Source of the DNA: Martinezella lusitana
GTDB taxonomy: Bacteria > Pseudomonadota > Alphaproteobacteria > Rhizobiales > Rhizobiaceae
DNA length: 64,000 nt
Direction of reading: 5' to 3'
Assembly: GCF_900094565.1 (NCBI RefSeq)
Contig: NZ_FMAF01000005.1
Location: forward strand, 434,001-498,000
Shown: positions 54,126-63,968 of the stretch, one piece after another
How the letters are laid out: each line of letters opens with the position of its first letter
Numbering within the stretch: the stretch's first letter is position 1
Notes under the pieces: model-generated
What the model was told of the DNA's origin: nothing
What the model saw: the letters and a program-made list of their open reading frames with translations, nothing else
Databases searched by the model: none
Program-made: the position numbers and the translations under genes

Positions 54126-56438
54126 GTGGATACGCACGATACATCGAAGGCAGCCAAGAACATGGCGAGTGGCGATCTCGACGAACAGGCTCTCTACTTT
54201 CATCGTTATCCCCGCCCCGGCAAGCTTGAAATCCAGGCCACCAAGCCGCTCGGCAACCAGCGCGATCTGGCGCTGGCCTATTCTCCAGGCGTGGCCGCAC
54301 CCTGCCTCGCCATCCGCGACAATCCCGAGACGGCAGCGTACTACACGTCCCGCGCCAATCTCGTTGCCGTAATTTCCAATGGTTCGGCCGTCCTCGGCCT
54401 CGGCAATATCGGCCCGCTCGCGTCCAAGCCTGTCATGGAAGGCAAGGCGGTTCTGTTCAAGAAATTCGCCGGCATCGACGTGTTCGACATCGAAGTGGCA
54501 GCGCCCACCGTCGACGAGATGGTCAACACCATTTCGGCGCTGGAGCCGACCTTCGGCGGCATCAATCTGGAAGACATCAAGGCGCCTGAATGCTTCGACG
54601 TCGAACGGCGCCTGCGCGAAAAGATGGAAATCCCGGTTTTCCATGACGATCAGCACGGCACCGCCATCATCGTCGCCGCCGCCATCCTCAATGGACTGGA
54701 ACTGGCCGGCAAGAAGATCGAGAACGTCAAGATCGTCGCCTCCGGCGCCGGTGCCGCGGCGCTTGCCTGCCTCAATCTGCTCGTCATACTCGGTGCCAAG
54801 CGCGAAAACATCTGGGTCCACGACATCGAGGGCCTTGTCTACAAGGACCGCAACGTGCTGATGGACGAATGGAAGTCCGTCTATGCCCAGGATAGCGACA
54901 AGCGCGAGCTCGCCGAGTCGATCCCAGGCGCCGACGTCTTCCTCGGCCTCTCGGCCGCAGGCGTGCTGAAGCCCGAGCTCCTCGAGAAAATGGCGGAAAA
55001 GCCGCTGATCATGGCGCTGGCCAACCCGACGCCGGAAATCATGCCCGACCTCGCCCGCGCCGCTCGTCCCGATGCGATGATCTGCACCGGCCGTTCGGAT
55101 TTCCCGAACCAGGTGAACAATGTTCTCTGCTTCCCCTATATCTTCCGTGGCGCGCTCGACTGCGGCGCCAAGACGATCAACGAGGAAATGAAGATGGCCG
55201 CGGTGCGCGCCATAGCCTCGCTCGCCCGCGAAGAGCCGTCCGACGTTGCCGCCCGCGCCTATACCGGCGAGACCCCGGTCTTCGGCCCGAACTATCTGAT
55301 CCCCTCGCCCTTCGATCCGCGCCTGATCCTGCGCATCGCTCCGGCTGTGGCGAAAGCGGCCGCCGAAAGCGGTGTGGCGCTGCGCCCCATCACCGATTTC
55401 GATGCCTACATGGACGAACTCAACCGCTTCGTCTTCCGTTCCGGCTTCATCATGAAGCCGATCTTCGCCGCTGCGAAGATTGCCGAGCGCAAGCGCGTCG
55501 TCTTCTCCGAAGGCGAAGATGAGCGCGTGCTGCGCGCCGCACAGGTTCTGCTTGAGGAAGGCACAGCCACCCCGATCCTCATCGGTCGTCCCTCCGTCAT
55601 CGAGACCCGCCTGAAGCGCTACGGCCTCAAGATCCGCCCGCATACCGATTTCGCAGTCATCAATCCGGACGACGATCCGCGCTTCCGCGAGTATGTCGAG
55701 CTCTATTTTTCGCTCGTCGGCCGCAGCGGCGTCATCCCCGAGGCCGCCCGGACAATCGTGCGCACCAACACGACCGTTATCGGCGCGCTTGCCCTGAAGC
55801 GCGGCGAAGCCGATGCGCTGATCTGCGGCCTCGAAGGCCGCTACGAGCGCCACCTGCGCATCGTCCGCCAGATCATCGGCAAGCGCCCGGATGTTCGGGA
55901 TTTTTCGGCGCTGAGCCTGCTCATCTCGCAGCGCGGCGCAACCTTCTACACCGATACCTACGTGTCGTTTAATCCCGGCGCCGAGGAAATCGCAGAGTCG
56001 ACGGTGCTGGCGGCGGAGGAAATCAAGCGCTTCGGCATCACGCCGCGTGCCGCCCTCGTCTCGCACTCCAACTTCGGCTCGCGGGAATCGGAAAGCGCGA
56101 CCAAGATGCGCAATGCCCTGGCGCTCGTTCGCGAAGCCGCGCCGGAGCTGGAAGTCGATGGCGAGATGCACGGCGACAGCGCCATTTCCGAAAGCCTGCG
56201 CCGCCACGTCATGCCGGACAGCACGCTTTCCGGCGAAGCAAACCTGCTCGTCTTCCCCAATCTCGATGCCGCCAACATCACGCTTGGCGTGGTCAAGACC
56301 ATGACCGACGGGCTGCATGTCGGGCCGATCCTGCTGGGTACGGCCCTTCCGGCCCACATTCTTTCGCCTTCGGTCACTTCACGCGGTGTCGTCAACATGG
56401 CAGCCCTGGCCGTGGTCGAGGCATCGCAACTGGCCTGA
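54126..56438 (+). CDS. maeB: malic enzyme fused to a phosphotransacetylase-like domain
   Basis: A 770-residue protein. Residues about 20-440 form the malic enzyme ([56 protein letters not shown], the NAD(P)-binding [14 protein letters not shown] and [15 protein letters not shown]). Residues about 445-770 resemble phosphate acetyltransferase ([35 protein letters not shown]). It makes pyruvate from malate. Rhizobia have two such enzymes, NAD-type Dme (needed for nitrogen fixation in Sinorhizobium) and NADP-type Tme; the sequence looks closer to Tme from memory but I cannot decide. The GTG at 54126 follows GGAG with good spacing. Confidence 0.93.
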   Translation: MDTHDTSKAAKNMASGDLDEQALYFHRYPRPGKLEIQATKPLGNQRDLALAYSPGVAAPCLAIRDNPETAAYYTSRANLVAVISNGSAVLGLGNIGPLASKPVMEGKAVLFKKFAGIDVFDIEVAAPTVDEMVNTISALEPTFGGINLEDIKAPECFDVERRLREKMEIPVFHDDQHGTAIIVAAAILNGLELAGKKIENVKIVASGAGAAALACLNLLVILGAKRENIWVHDIEGLVYKDRNVLMDEWKSVYAQDSDKRELAESIPGADVFLGLSAAGVLKPELLEKMAEKPLIMALANPTPEIMPDLARAARPDAMICTGRSDFPNQVNNVLCFPYIFRGALDCGAKTINEEMKMAAVRAIASLAREEPSDVAARAYTGETPVFGPNYLIPSPFDPRLILRIAPAVAKAAAESGVALRPITDFDAYMDELNRFVFRSGFIMKPIFAAAKIAERKRVVFSEGEDERVLRAAQVLLEEGTATPILIGRPSVIETRLKRYGLKIRPHTDFAVINPDDDPRFREYVELYFSLVGRSGVIPEAARTIVRTNTTVIGALALKRGEADALICGLEGRYERHLRIVRQIIGKRPDVRDFSALSLLISQRGATFYTDTYVSFNPGAEEIAESTVLAAEEIKRFGITPRAALVSHSNFGSRESESATKMRNALALVREAAPELEVDGEMHGDSAISESLRRHVMPDSTLSGEANLLVFPNLDAANITLGVVKTMTDGLHVGPILLGTALPAHILSPSVTSRGVVNMAALAVVEASQLA

Positions 56439-56448
56439 CGAAGCATTT

Positions 56449-56477
56449 TTTTGCGGCCGCCCGAGCATGGTGGCCGC
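56449..56477 (+). terminator. inverted repeat after malic enzyme gene
   Basis: TGCGGCC / GGCCGCA with a longer loop, preceded rather than followed by a T-run. A weak terminator or an mRNA-end hairpin. Confidence 0.35.
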
Positions 56478-56587
56478 AAATCACAATTCGCTAAAATCCT
56501 CTCGAAATCCGTGTGTTTTGATGGATACGTTGTTAAGCTCCAAAGTGTAGTTTCCAACGAAATCAACCCGCCTTCGAGAACAGAATC

Positions 56588-57325
56588 GTGAACCGCGGCA
56601 CAAACCTAGTTTCCATTGCCCTGCTGTCCCTGTTGACGGCCACACCGAGCTTCGCGCAGGCCAATCTGTGCGACGAATTGCGCGGCCGCTACGCCGATAC
56701 CGCTGAAGTGGTCGGCGCGAGCCAGGAGACGCGCCAGCTTTCGCGCGCCATAGTCCAGCAAAACACGATGATCCGCCGCTTGATGAGTGATCTGCGCAAT
56801 CAGGGCTGCGTCGAAGACAGCAGCATTGTGATCATCGGCTCAAACAACGAAGGCGTCTGCGACGACATGCGAACGTCGCTCGATGAAATGCGGCACGATC
56901 TCGGCATGTTGGTAGATCAGCGCGATGAGAGCGTCGGCCGCATCGACGCGGCCGGCCTTAAGCGCCGGCAACTGCTGGATACCATGCAGAGGAACGGTTG
57001 CAGCGCGCCGGCCTCGGCCACGCCGGATATCGTCATCGATACCCGCACCAAGCTCGACGCCTATGCGCCGCAGCAGCAGTCCCTTGCGCAGCCGGAAAGC
57101 TCGATTACCATAATCGAAACGCCAAAACCCCAGAAGAATTCCGGTCTGCCGCAAAAGCAGGCTCCGGCGGTGACGCAGGCCGAACCGCAGCAATTCCCGC
57201 CGGACAGACCCTACGATCCGTCAGCCAACAAAGTCCGCCAGGTCGGGCCGCAATTCCTTGCGACCGACCAAGGCGGCATCGACCTCAAGCATCCGAAAGA
57301 GGCCGGGCCGCAGCCGACGCAATAG
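56588..57325 (+). CDS. exported hypothetical protein, DUF2865-like
   Basis: A 245-residue protein with a signal peptide (NRGTNLVSIALLSLLTATPSFA, cleavage near residue 23). A helical cysteine-containing domain follows (LCDELRGRYAD, NQGCVEDSS, EGVCDDMRTSLDEMRHDLGML, QRNGCSAP), resembling the DUF2865 pattern, then a disordered Pro/Gln-rich tail. Four cysteines suggest two disulphides in the periplasm. Function unknown. The start is GTG at 56588 with a weak GAGAAC upstream; the frame is open and the signal peptide is well formed, so the gene is likely real. Confidence 0.8.
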   Translation: MNRGTNLVSIALLSLLTATPSFAQANLCDELRGRYADTAEVVGASQETRQLSRAIVQQNTMIRRLMSDLRNQGCVEDSSIVIIGSNNEGVCDDMRTSLDEMRHDLGMLVDQRDESVGRIDAAGLKRRQLLDTMQRNGCSAPASATPDIVIDTRTKLDAYAPQQQSLAQPESSITIIETPKPQKNSGLPQKQAPAVTQAEPQQFPPDRPYDPSANKVRQVGPQFLATDQGGIDLKHPKEAGPQPTQ

Positions 57326-57385
57326 GGAAATGATGACTTCGTCGCCTGCTTCCTGCGCGAGGTTGCGGTAAGAGCGTCCAGAGCG

Positions 57386-58213
57386 TCAGGCCGGCTCGTA
57401 ACGGACATAGGCGAACTCGTCGCCATCGGGCGACCAGTTCGGCACGTTGATGCTTCCTTGTCCGCCGAAGAGTTCGAACAGCGTCGCGAGATCGCCGCCA
57501 TCCATATCCATCAACCGCATCCGCACATTCAGATCGCGCGGGTGGTCGAAGACTTCAGGATCGTAGGAGATCAGCACGACCTTATCGTTCCTGGGAGATG
57601 GGTGGGCAAACCAATTGCCATAATTATCATCGGTCAGTTGCTGCAACCCCGTGCCGTCGGGATGAATGCGCCAGATCTGCATGAGACCGGTGCGGCTGGA
57701 GTTGAAATAGATCCATTGCCCATCGGCCGAAAAATCCGGGCCATCGTTGCGGCCCTCGCCATGCGTCAGCCGCGTCTCTTCACCGCCGTCGATCGAGATC
57801 GTGTAGATATCGAAGACGTTGTCGCGGATGCCGCAATAGGAGAAGCGCTGCCCGTCGGGTGACCAGCCGTGCCAATAGGACGGCAGGTTGGTCGTGACCT
57901 GCCTGGGTGTGCCGCCTTCGGCCGGCAGCACATAGATGCAGGATTTGCCATGCTCCGTCTTGTCGGAAATCGCGATCAGCGATCCGTCGGGAGAAATCCC
58001 GTGATCGTTGTTGCACGTCTTGGCGAAGCCGGTATCGACGCGAACGATCTTGCCACCGCCACCCAACGGCAGCCGGTAAAGCAGACCGTCGCCGTTCAGC
58101 AGCAAATAGCGTCCGTCAGGCGAATAGTTCGGCGCCTCGATCAGCTGGTCCGTCTGGAAGACCACCCGGTTCGCACCCGTGCGGATATTGTAGATCTCGA
58201 CCGAGCTGCGCAT
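57386..58213 (-). CDS. TolB-like beta-propeller protein
   Basis: A 275-residue protein of WD40-like PD40 repeats. Repeats carry the characteristic NYSPDGRYLLLNGDG, HGISPDGSLIAISDK, HGWSPDGQRFSYCGI, DFSADGQWIYFNSSR and NWSPDGDEFAYVRYE. There is no signal peptide, unlike periplasmic TolB, so it is a cytoplasmic propeller, often annotated as a TolB-related transporter component; the role is unknown. The ATG at 58213 follows AAAGGAG. It lies 28 bases downstream of nadE on the same strand and may be cotranscribed. Confidence 0.88.
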   Translation of the reverse strand: MRSSVEIYNIRTGANRVVFQTDQLIEAPNYSPDGRYLLLNGDGLLYRLPLGGGGKIVRVDTGFAKTCNNDHGISPDGSLIAISDKTEHGKSCIYVLPAEGGTPRQVTTNLPSYWHGWSPDGQRFSYCGIRDNVFDIYTISIDGGEETRLTHGEGRNDGPDFSADGQWIYFNSSRTGLMQIWRIHPDGTGLQQLTDDNYGNWFAHPSPRNDKVVLISYDPEVFDHPRDLNVRMRLMDMDGGDLATLFELFGGQGSINVPNWSPDGDEFAYVRYEPA

Positions 58214-58241
58214 ACTTTCTCCTTTACCGCCGGCGTTGCGA

Positions 58242-59921
58242 TCAGCGATCGCGGAACCGGTTGGTGATCGGATAGCGGCGATCACGACCAAAATTCTTCT
58301 TGGTGATCTTCACGCCCGGAGCCGACTGGCGGCGCTTGTACTCGGCGAGATAAAGCAGATGCTCGATACGATGCACTGTCGCGACATCATGTCCGCGCGC
58401 CACGATCTCTTCGACCGACATTTCCTTTTCCACCAGGCATTCGAGGATATCGTCGAGCACCGGATAGGGCGGAAGCGAATCCTGGTCTGTCTGGTTCGGC
58501 CTCAGTTCAGCCGAAGGCGCCTTGTCGATAATGTTGTAGGGGATCACCTCGCCTGAAGGGCCGAGCGCGCCCGGCGGCACATGCAGGTTGCGCCAGCGCG
58601 ACAACGCATAGACCTGCATCTTGTAGAGATCCTTGATGGGATTGAAGCCACCGTTCATGTCGCCATAGAGCGTGGCATATCCAACGGACATTTCCGACTT
58701 GTTGCCCGTCGTCACCACCATCGAGCCAAATTTGTTGGAGATCGCCATCAGGATAGTGCCGCGAGCACGGCTCTGCAGATTTTCCTCGGTGATGCCGCTT
58801 TCCGTACCTTCGAACAGATCGGACAAGGCCGTCGTGAAGCCGGTGACAGGATCCTCGATCGGCACGATATCGTAGCGGCAGCCGAGCGCCTTGGCGCAAT
58901 CCGCCGCATCCTTCAAAGAATCCTCTGAGGTATAGCGATAGGGCAGCATGACGGTGCGTACGCGCTCCTCTCCGAGCGCATCCACCGCAATCGCCGCGCA
59001 GATCGCCGAGTCGATACCGCCGGACAGGCCGAGCACGACCGACTTGAAGCCGTTCTTGTTCACGTAGTCGCGGAAGCCCAGCAGGCAGGCGCGGTAATCG
59101 GCCTCCTCGCCTTCCGGAATATGCGCCATCGGTCCTTCGGCGCAATGCCAGACGTCGCCATTCTTCTTCCAGGTGGTGACTGCCAGCGCGGTCTCGAACT
59201 GGCTCATCTGGAACGCCAGGGTCTTGTCGGCATTGAAGCCGAAGCTCGCGCCATCGAAAACAAGTTCGTCCTGGCCGCCAACCTGGGCGGCGAAGATGAG
59301 CGGCAAACCTGACTCGATCACCTGCCGCAATGCGACCTGGTGACGGACATCGACCTTGCCACGATAGTAAGGCGAACCATTCGGAACCAGCAGGATTTCC
59401 GCACCGCTCTCGGCCAGCGTTTCGCAGATGCCGAGATCGTTCCAGATCTCCTCGCAAATCGGTATGCCAAGGCGGACGCCGCGAAAATTGACAGGCCCCG
59501 CGATGGTCCCTTCGTCAAAAACCCGCTTCTCGTCGAACTCGCCGTAGTTCGGCAAATCGACCTTGTCCCTGATGAAGATGACTTTACCGCCATCGAGCAC
59601 GGCCACGGAATTGTAGCGGCCGGTGTCGTCCTGCCGTGGGACACCGACGACGACGCCTGGCCCGCCATCGGCGGTATCGGCGGCGAGACTTTCAACGGCT
59701 TTCCAGCAAGCGCGGATGAAGGCCGGCTTCAGCACCAGATCCTCCGGCGGATAGCCGGAAATGAACAATTCAGTCAACATCAGGAGCTGCGCGCCTTCGC
59801 GCGCCGCCTCGGCCCGCGCTTCGCGCGCCTTGGCCAGATTGCCGGAAACGTCGCCGACCGTCGGATTGAGCTGCGCGACGGCGATACGGATGGTCTGAGT
59901 GATCGGGCTTTGCTCTGTCAT
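58242..59921 (-). CDS. nadE: glutamine-dependent NAD+ synthase
   Basis: A 559-residue two-domain enzyme, the last step of NAD synthesis. The N-terminal nitrilase-type glutaminase (about 1-260) has the catalytic triad regions TELFISGYPPEDL (Glu), RDKVDLPNYGEFDE (Lys) and GIPICEEIWND (Cys). The C-terminal synthase (about 285-559) has the ATP pyrophosphatase P-loop LGLSGGIDSAICAA and TGNKSEMSVGYATLYGD. Ammonia is channelled between the domains. The ATG at 59921 matches the usual family start; one at 59930 is also possible, and neither has a clear Shine-Dalgarno. Confidence 0.95.
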   Translation of the reverse strand: MTEQSPITQTIRIAVAQLNPTVGDVSGNLAKAREARAEAAREGAQLLMLTELFISGYPPEDLVLKPAFIRACWKAVESLAADTADGGPGVVVGVPRQDDTGRYNSVAVLDGGKVIFIRDKVDLPNYGEFDEKRVFDEGTIAGPVNFRGVRLGIPICEEIWNDLGICETLAESGAEILLVPNGSPYYRGKVDVRHQVALRQVIESGLPLIFAAQVGGQDELVFDGASFGFNADKTLAFQMSQFETALAVTTWKKNGDVWHCAEGPMAHIPEGEEADYRACLLGFRDYVNKNGFKSVVLGLSGGIDSAICAAIAVDALGEERVRTVMLPYRYTSEDSLKDAADCAKALGCRYDIVPIEDPVTGFTTALSDLFEGTESGITEENLQSRARGTILMAISNKFGSMVVTTGNKSEMSVGYATLYGDMNGGFNPIKDLYKMQVYALSRWRNLHVPPGALGPSGEVIPYNIIDKAPSAELRPNQTDQDSLPPYPVLDDILECLVEKEMSVEEIVARGHDVATVHRIEHLLYLAEYKRRQSAPGVKITKKNFGRDRRYPITNRFRDR

Positions 59922-60110
59922 GCCATACATTTAGCGATGGCATTCTTCTTCCGCAACCGCCTTCGTTCACCTGCAGGTATCAAAGATCGCACTACACGCA
60001 TAGGCGGTATTTTTACCCGGAAAACTACCAGGTCAGCCTTGCGGTTCATCCAGAATTCATGACAGAAACGTGACAATTATATGAATACCCTATAGCATTC
60101 GGAGAAACCC

Positions 60111-62039
60111 TTGGTCGATCTGGTCATTGGTTCCGCTTTGGCGGGCAGGCTCGTTCTTTTCCAGAAAATCGGCGCAGCGAGGCAGAAATCAGCCGTCCTG
60201 CGCCAAGTTCTGAGCCTTACTCTGACCTTGCTGCTCGCACTGTCGATCGTCATTGCCGTCGAATGGATTGTGCGCGGTGAGTTTTCGACCGTCCCGTCCT
60301 ATCTCTTTTCTCCGTCTCGCCCCGGCTTCACCACCATCGGCATCGTCATGCTGACTATGCTCATTTTGGATGCGGCTCTCGGCCGAGCGCATCTATCGGT
60401 CTTGATCGTCGCACCGCTGCTGTTGGTTCCGGCGTTCATCTCCAGCCAGAAGCAGAACTATCTCTCCGATCCGCTCTATCCGTCTGATTTCCTGTTTGCA
60501 CGGCAGATCATGGAATTGATGCCTGTGATGGTGCGCGATCGGCCGTGGACCGCCGCGGCACTCGCCATCGGCGTCATTGCGTCCCTCGCCGCCCTCGCCT
60601 TTCTGTGGCGCCATGCCTGGCAACACGCCGCCGCGCTATCGCAAAAGGCGCGCATGATCAGGCTGTCGGTATGCCTGCCGCTTGCGGCGCTGTTCGTTTC
60701 GCAGATGGACCCGACGCAATATTCCTCCATCCGTGAGAAACTGCGCATCATCCCGATCGTCTGGGATCAGAAGGAAAACTACAGCTACAACGGCTTCGTC
60801 ATCGCCTTCTCGCTCAACCTGCCGATGGCCGATGTCAAATCCCCGGCGGGCTACGGACCGGATGCGATCGATGCCATTCCGGCGAGAAACTACGGCTATC
60901 TCTCCGGTCCGCGCGAGAAGCCTGACATCATGATGCTGATGAGCGAATCCCTCTGGGATCCGACCCGGCTGTCCAATGTCGCCTTTACGCCCGATCCGAT
61001 GCCGACGATCCGCTCCAGGCAATCCGGTTACGTCTTTTCGCCTGAGTTCGGCGGCATGACCGCCAATGTCGAATTCGAGGCGCTGACAGGCTTTTCCAAT
61101 GCCTTCCTGCCCTATGGCAGCATCCCCTATCAGCAATATGTGCGCCGGCCCATGCCGTCGCTTGCCACCTTCTTCCGCGGCGAAGGCTATGCGGCACGCG
61201 CGCTCCACCCCTTCAGCGGCTGGTTCTGGAATCGCAACGAAGTCTACAAGGCTTTCGGCTTCGAGGAGTTCCACACCGATGAAACCCTGCCGCCGATGGA
61301 GAGGCGCGGCATGTTCGCCGCCGACGATTCCCTGATGAAGGAAATCATGCGCGAGGGAGACGAAGCCGATCAGCCATTCTTCTTCTTCGCTGTCACTCTC
61401 CAGGGACATGGCCCTTACGAACCCAATCGCTTTGCACAGAATACCGTCGATATCACCGGCAACCTGAACGACGACGATCGTGCAACGCTCGCCACCTATG
61501 CGCAGGGCGTTCGGGAATCCGATGACAGTCTGAAGATGCTGATGGACTGGGCTGAAAAGCGTGACCGTGAAACCATCATCGTCCTCTGGGGCGATCACCT
61601 GCCGCCGCTCGGCAGCGCCTATCCGAATACCGGCTACATGCCCCAGCAGGTGGCGACGCGAAAGGCACCGCTCGACGTCATGAAACAGGAGCACGAAACG
61701 CCGCTGGTCATCTGGTCGAGCAAGAATGGCGTACGCAAGGATATCGGCACGATCAGCCCGTCGCAACTGCCCTATCACGTGCTGAAAACAGCCGGATATG
61801 AGCATCCCTTCTACACCGGCTTCCTCGGCCGCGTGCAGAAGAAATACACCATCGTCGACCGTTATCAGCTCGCGACGCGCGACAACGAGGCTTTCCCGGA
61901 CTGGGCGCGCAACGAGCAGCACCTCGATCCGACGGTGCGCGACTATCGCCATCTGCAGCACGACATCATGTTCGGACGGGAATACGGATTGGACCGCTTC
62001 TTCCCGTCGCATAGCTGGCTGGTCAGCCAAGGGAGTTAG
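60111..62039 (+). CDS. OpgB/CgmB-like membrane phosphoglycerol transferase (LTA synthase family)
   Basis: A 642-residue inner-membrane protein with four or five N-terminal membrane helices (first about 30-52, last about 182-200) and a large periplasmic alkaline-phosphatase-like domain. The domain has MMLMSESLWDPT, FEALTGFSN, the metal-ligand motif VLWGDHLPPLG and a catalytic Thr candidate region. The family transfers phosphoglycerol to glycans. In rhizobia such proteins decorate cyclic beta-glucans (CgmB) and in E. coli osmoregulated glucans (OpgB). The substrate here is inferred. The TTG start at 60111 is preceded by GGAG with 7-base spacing. Confidence 0.85.
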   Translation: MVDLVIGSALAGRLVLFQKIGAARQKSAVLRQVLSLTLTLLLALSIVIAVEWIVRGEFSTVPSYLFSPSRPGFTTIGIVMLTMLILDAALGRAHLSVLIVAPLLLVPAFISSQKQNYLSDPLYPSDFLFARQIMELMPVMVRDRPWTAAALAIGVIASLAALAFLWRHAWQHAAALSQKARMIRLSVCLPLAALFVSQMDPTQYSSIREKLRIIPIVWDQKENYSYNGFVIAFSLNLPMADVKSPAGYGPDAIDAIPARNYGYLSGPREKPDIMMLMSESLWDPTRLSNVAFTPDPMPTIRSRQSGYVFSPEFGGMTANVEFEALTGFSNAFLPYGSIPYQQYVRRPMPSLATFFRGEGYAARALHPFSGWFWNRNEVYKAFGFEEFHTDETLPPMERRGMFAADDSLMKEIMREGDEADQPFFFFAVTLQGHGPYEPNRFAQNTVDITGNLNDDDRATLATYAQGVRESDDSLKMLMDWAEKRDRETIIVLWGDHLPPLGSAYPNTGYMPQQVATRKAPLDVMKQEHETPLVIWSSKNGVRKDIGTISPSQLPYHVLKTAGYEHPFYTGFLGRVQKKYTIVDRYQLATRDNEAFPDWARNEQHLDPTVRDYRHLQHDIMFGREYGLDRFFPSHSWLVSQGS

Positions 62040-62176
62040 CGGATCGAACACAATGGTCGAGCCGAACACGCAATGTTGGATTCGATCCACCATGCTGCAA
62101 CCCTTTTCGCGTTGCATTTTCGTTGGGCAGTCGAATACTTGGCGCTCAAAGACGATCAAGCCCCCGGAGTACCCTC

Positions 62177-62719
62177 ATGTACAATCTGCCAAATTTCGTC
62201 CACCAGCATTTCGACAAGACGGCCGAAGAGCTGGGCGAGACAGAAAAGCGCGTGCTCAAGAAAGCGCATGAGCGCAAGATCGTCTCGACCGATATCAACG
62301 CGGCCTTCTCCGCCAATGCGTCCTATGGCGAACGCCTCGCCGACGGCATCGCCCGTGTCGGAGGCTCTTGGGCCTTCATCGTCTGCTTCCTGCTGTTCCT
62401 GGTCTTCTGGTGCGTCGTCAACACCATCGTACTCCTCACCCGCGCCTTCGATCCCTACCCTTTCATCTTCCTCAACCTCGTCCTCTCCATGATCGCCGCC
62501 ATCCAGGCGCCGATCATCATGATGTCCCAGAACCGCCAGACCGAACGGGATCGCTTCGAAGCAGCCAAGGACTATGAGGTCAATCTCAAGGCTGAACTCG
62601 AAGTCCTCTCGCTGCACCAGAAAATCGACATGCAGGTGCTGACGGAGCTTTCTGTGGTCAAGGAGGAAATCGCCAAGCTGAGCAAACTGGTGACGGAGAA
62701 GAACGGGGCTAGTGGGTGA
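62177..62719 (+). CDS. DUF1003 membrane protein
   Basis: A 180-residue protein with a cytoplasmic N-terminal helix region and two membrane segments (about 67-88 and 96-116) joined by a short loop. The DUF1003 signature is visible as ADGIARVGGSWAFIV, then FDPYPFIFLNLVLSMIAAIQAPIIMMSQNRQ, with a C-terminal coiled coil (KAELEVLSLHQKIDMQVL). Function unknown. The ATG at 62177 follows CCGGAG; an upstream open frame is overlap. The next genes form a toxin-antitoxin pair in different style. Confidence 0.88.
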   Translation: MYNLPNFVHQHFDKTAEELGETEKRVLKKAHERKIVSTDINAAFSANASYGERLADGIARVGGSWAFIVCFLLFLVFWCVVNTIVLLTRAFDPYPFIFLNLVLSMIAAIQAPIIMMSQNRQTERDRFEAAKDYEVNLKAELEVLSLHQKIDMQVLTELSVVKEEIAKLSKLVTEKNGASG

Positions 62720-62793
62720 GCCGTCACCCCACGCTCGGAAATTGACTTTTAGCATGCCTCCTATATTTTGTAATACAAATTAAGATAAATCCG

Positions 62794-63057
62794 ATGAAAA
62801 ATCAAAGGCAACTTTCGAATCCTATTACGCTTCGGGTTCCTGCCGACATCCTCGCTGAAATCGAAGAGATCGCGGATGTCTGCAAGCGGACGCGCAGCTG
62901 GGTCTTTGTACGAGCGCTCAAATCTTATCTGGCGACCGAAGGTCGCGAAGTATTGGAGATCGCAAAGGCTCGCCGGGAAATGGCAAACGGCGAAGCATAC
63001 GATCTTGACGATCTCATCAGCGAAGTGGCGACGGCCATCAAAGGGGCTGCTGCTTGA
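62794..63057 (+). CDS. ribbon-helix-helix antitoxin (CopG/ParD-like)
   Basis: An 87-residue protein whose first 45 residues form a ribbon-helix-helix DNA-binding domain (ITLRVPADILAEIEEIADVCKRTRSWVFVRAL). A C-terminal helix (ATEGREVLEIAKARREMANG) that usually binds the toxin follows. It is a typical type II antitoxin and would autoregulate its operon. The frame is intact. The stop codon lies within the start region of the toxin remnant. Confidence 0.9.
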   Translation: MKNQRQLSNPITLRVPADILAEIEEIADVCKRTRSWVFVRALKSYLATEGREVLEIAKARREMANGEAYDLDDLISEVATAIKGAAA

Positions 63058-63396
63058 AAGAGTTCGCCTTTCGGCAGGCGCCAGAGCATATATCAAGTCG
63101 GAAGCGCAATACCTGAAAGATAGAAGTCCCACAGCGGCTCTCCGCTTCCTCGACGATCTGAACCGGGCTCAGAACAAGCCTGCTTCGTTTCCCCCAAGAT
63201 GGGTTTTCGGAGCGATGAACTGCCAATTCCCGGCGTTTTACGATTTACGATGGGAGATTATCTCGTCGATTACGAAATTGCGGGTGACCTCATAGAGATC
63301 AGAGCTATTCGCCACGGTCACCAAAGACCTCCGGGTCTCCCGATCGATGATGATTTCGACTATGAAGACAATAACTTCGAGCAGCCCAAGACTTGA
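63054..63396 (+). pseudogene. frameshifted ParE/RelE-type toxin
   Basis: The region encodes a ParE-like toxin in pieces. The frame at 63047-63180 gives VRLSAGARAYIKSEAQYLKDRSPTAALRFLDDL, the usual ParE N-terminal helices. The family C-terminus (DYLVDYEIAGDLIEIRAIRHG) is in another frame from 63199 to 63396. The frames join at a C5 run near 63188-63194, where one extra or two fewer C would restore the reading. The likely TTG start at 63054 is also out of frame with the N-terminal part, at an A-run. As assembled the toxin is not translated in one piece. Confidence 0.75.
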
Positions 63397-63836
63397 TGGC
63401 ACCATGCTTTATCAGTCTGATGGCCCTGCCGTGAGCGCCCCGGCCGCCCCTGCCTGTATTGCGGCAACCCATCGGTGATATCGTAGTAATCGCCCTTGTC
63501 GGCGCAGTAGATATGATAGGCGATCTCAAGACCGCTCGGCGGGTCGAAAAGCCCGGCCATGATCGAGATTTCCTCGGCCCCGTCAGCCACCCAGAACAGC
63601 GCCGAACCGCAGGTCTTGCAGAAGCCGCGACGGGCAAATGTGCTGGCGCGATACCAAGTGATCGCCTCTTCCCCCTCGATGAGGAGGTTGCCGATCGGAA
63701 CGTTGGTGGCGGCATAATAGAGCCCGGTCTGCTTGCGGCACTGCGAACAATGGCAGGCGACGACCTCCCGTAGCTTGCCACGTGTCTTGAAACGTACGCT
63801 GCCGCAAAGGCACGCGCCGGTATGTTCGTCGCTCAT
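63360..63836 (-). CDS. GFA/CENP-V family zinc protein
   Basis: A 158-residue protein of the glutathione-dependent formaldehyde-activating (GFA) family. Zinc motifs are visible: GACLCGSVRF, ACHCSQCRKQTG and GFCKTCGSALFW. The body to about residue 125 (GDYYDITDGLPQY) is normal. The last 30 residues are unlike the family and overlap the toxin remnant by 37 bases on the opposite strand; a one-base shift near 63450 would give a shorter, more natural end. Many GFA proteins have no proven formaldehyde activity. The ATG at 63836 follows AAAAGGGGAGC. Confidence 0.85.
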   Translation of the reverse strand: MSDEHTGACLCGSVRFKTRGKLREVVACHCSQCRKQTGLYYAATNVPIGNLLIEGEEAITWYRASTFARRGFCKTCGSALFWVADGAEEISIMAGLFDPPSGLEIAYHIYCADKGDYYDITDGLPQYRQGRPGRSRQGHQTDKAWCHQVLGCSKLLSS

Positions 63837-63940
63837 AGTCGCTCCCCTTTTTCAGGGAACCTTCCCGAGAACGATATGCCGGTCAATCTCAAAGAAATGA
63901 AACGCATCTTCAGCCGGATTGATCTATCCGGCACAAATGC

Positions 63941-63968
63941 AAACGGGCCGGCTTTCGCCGGCCCGTTT
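63941..63968. terminator. terminator-like hairpin near the right edge
   Basis: AAACGGGCCGGC / GCCGGCCCGTTT with a 4-base loop, then GATAAAT. It may end a minus-strand gene whose stop codon could be TCA at 63993-63995; that gene would lie outside the window. Confidence 0.6.

Noticed and set aside
53149..54300. 383-residue form of the phosphodiesterase
   Set aside because: The upstream part overlaps the divergent malic enzyme gene; a strong GGAGG site and the family start lie at 53904.
54096..56357. 753-residue open frame antisense to the malic enzyme gene
   Set aside because: Composition dominated by Ala, Gly, Arg and Asp; typical high-GC antisense shadow.
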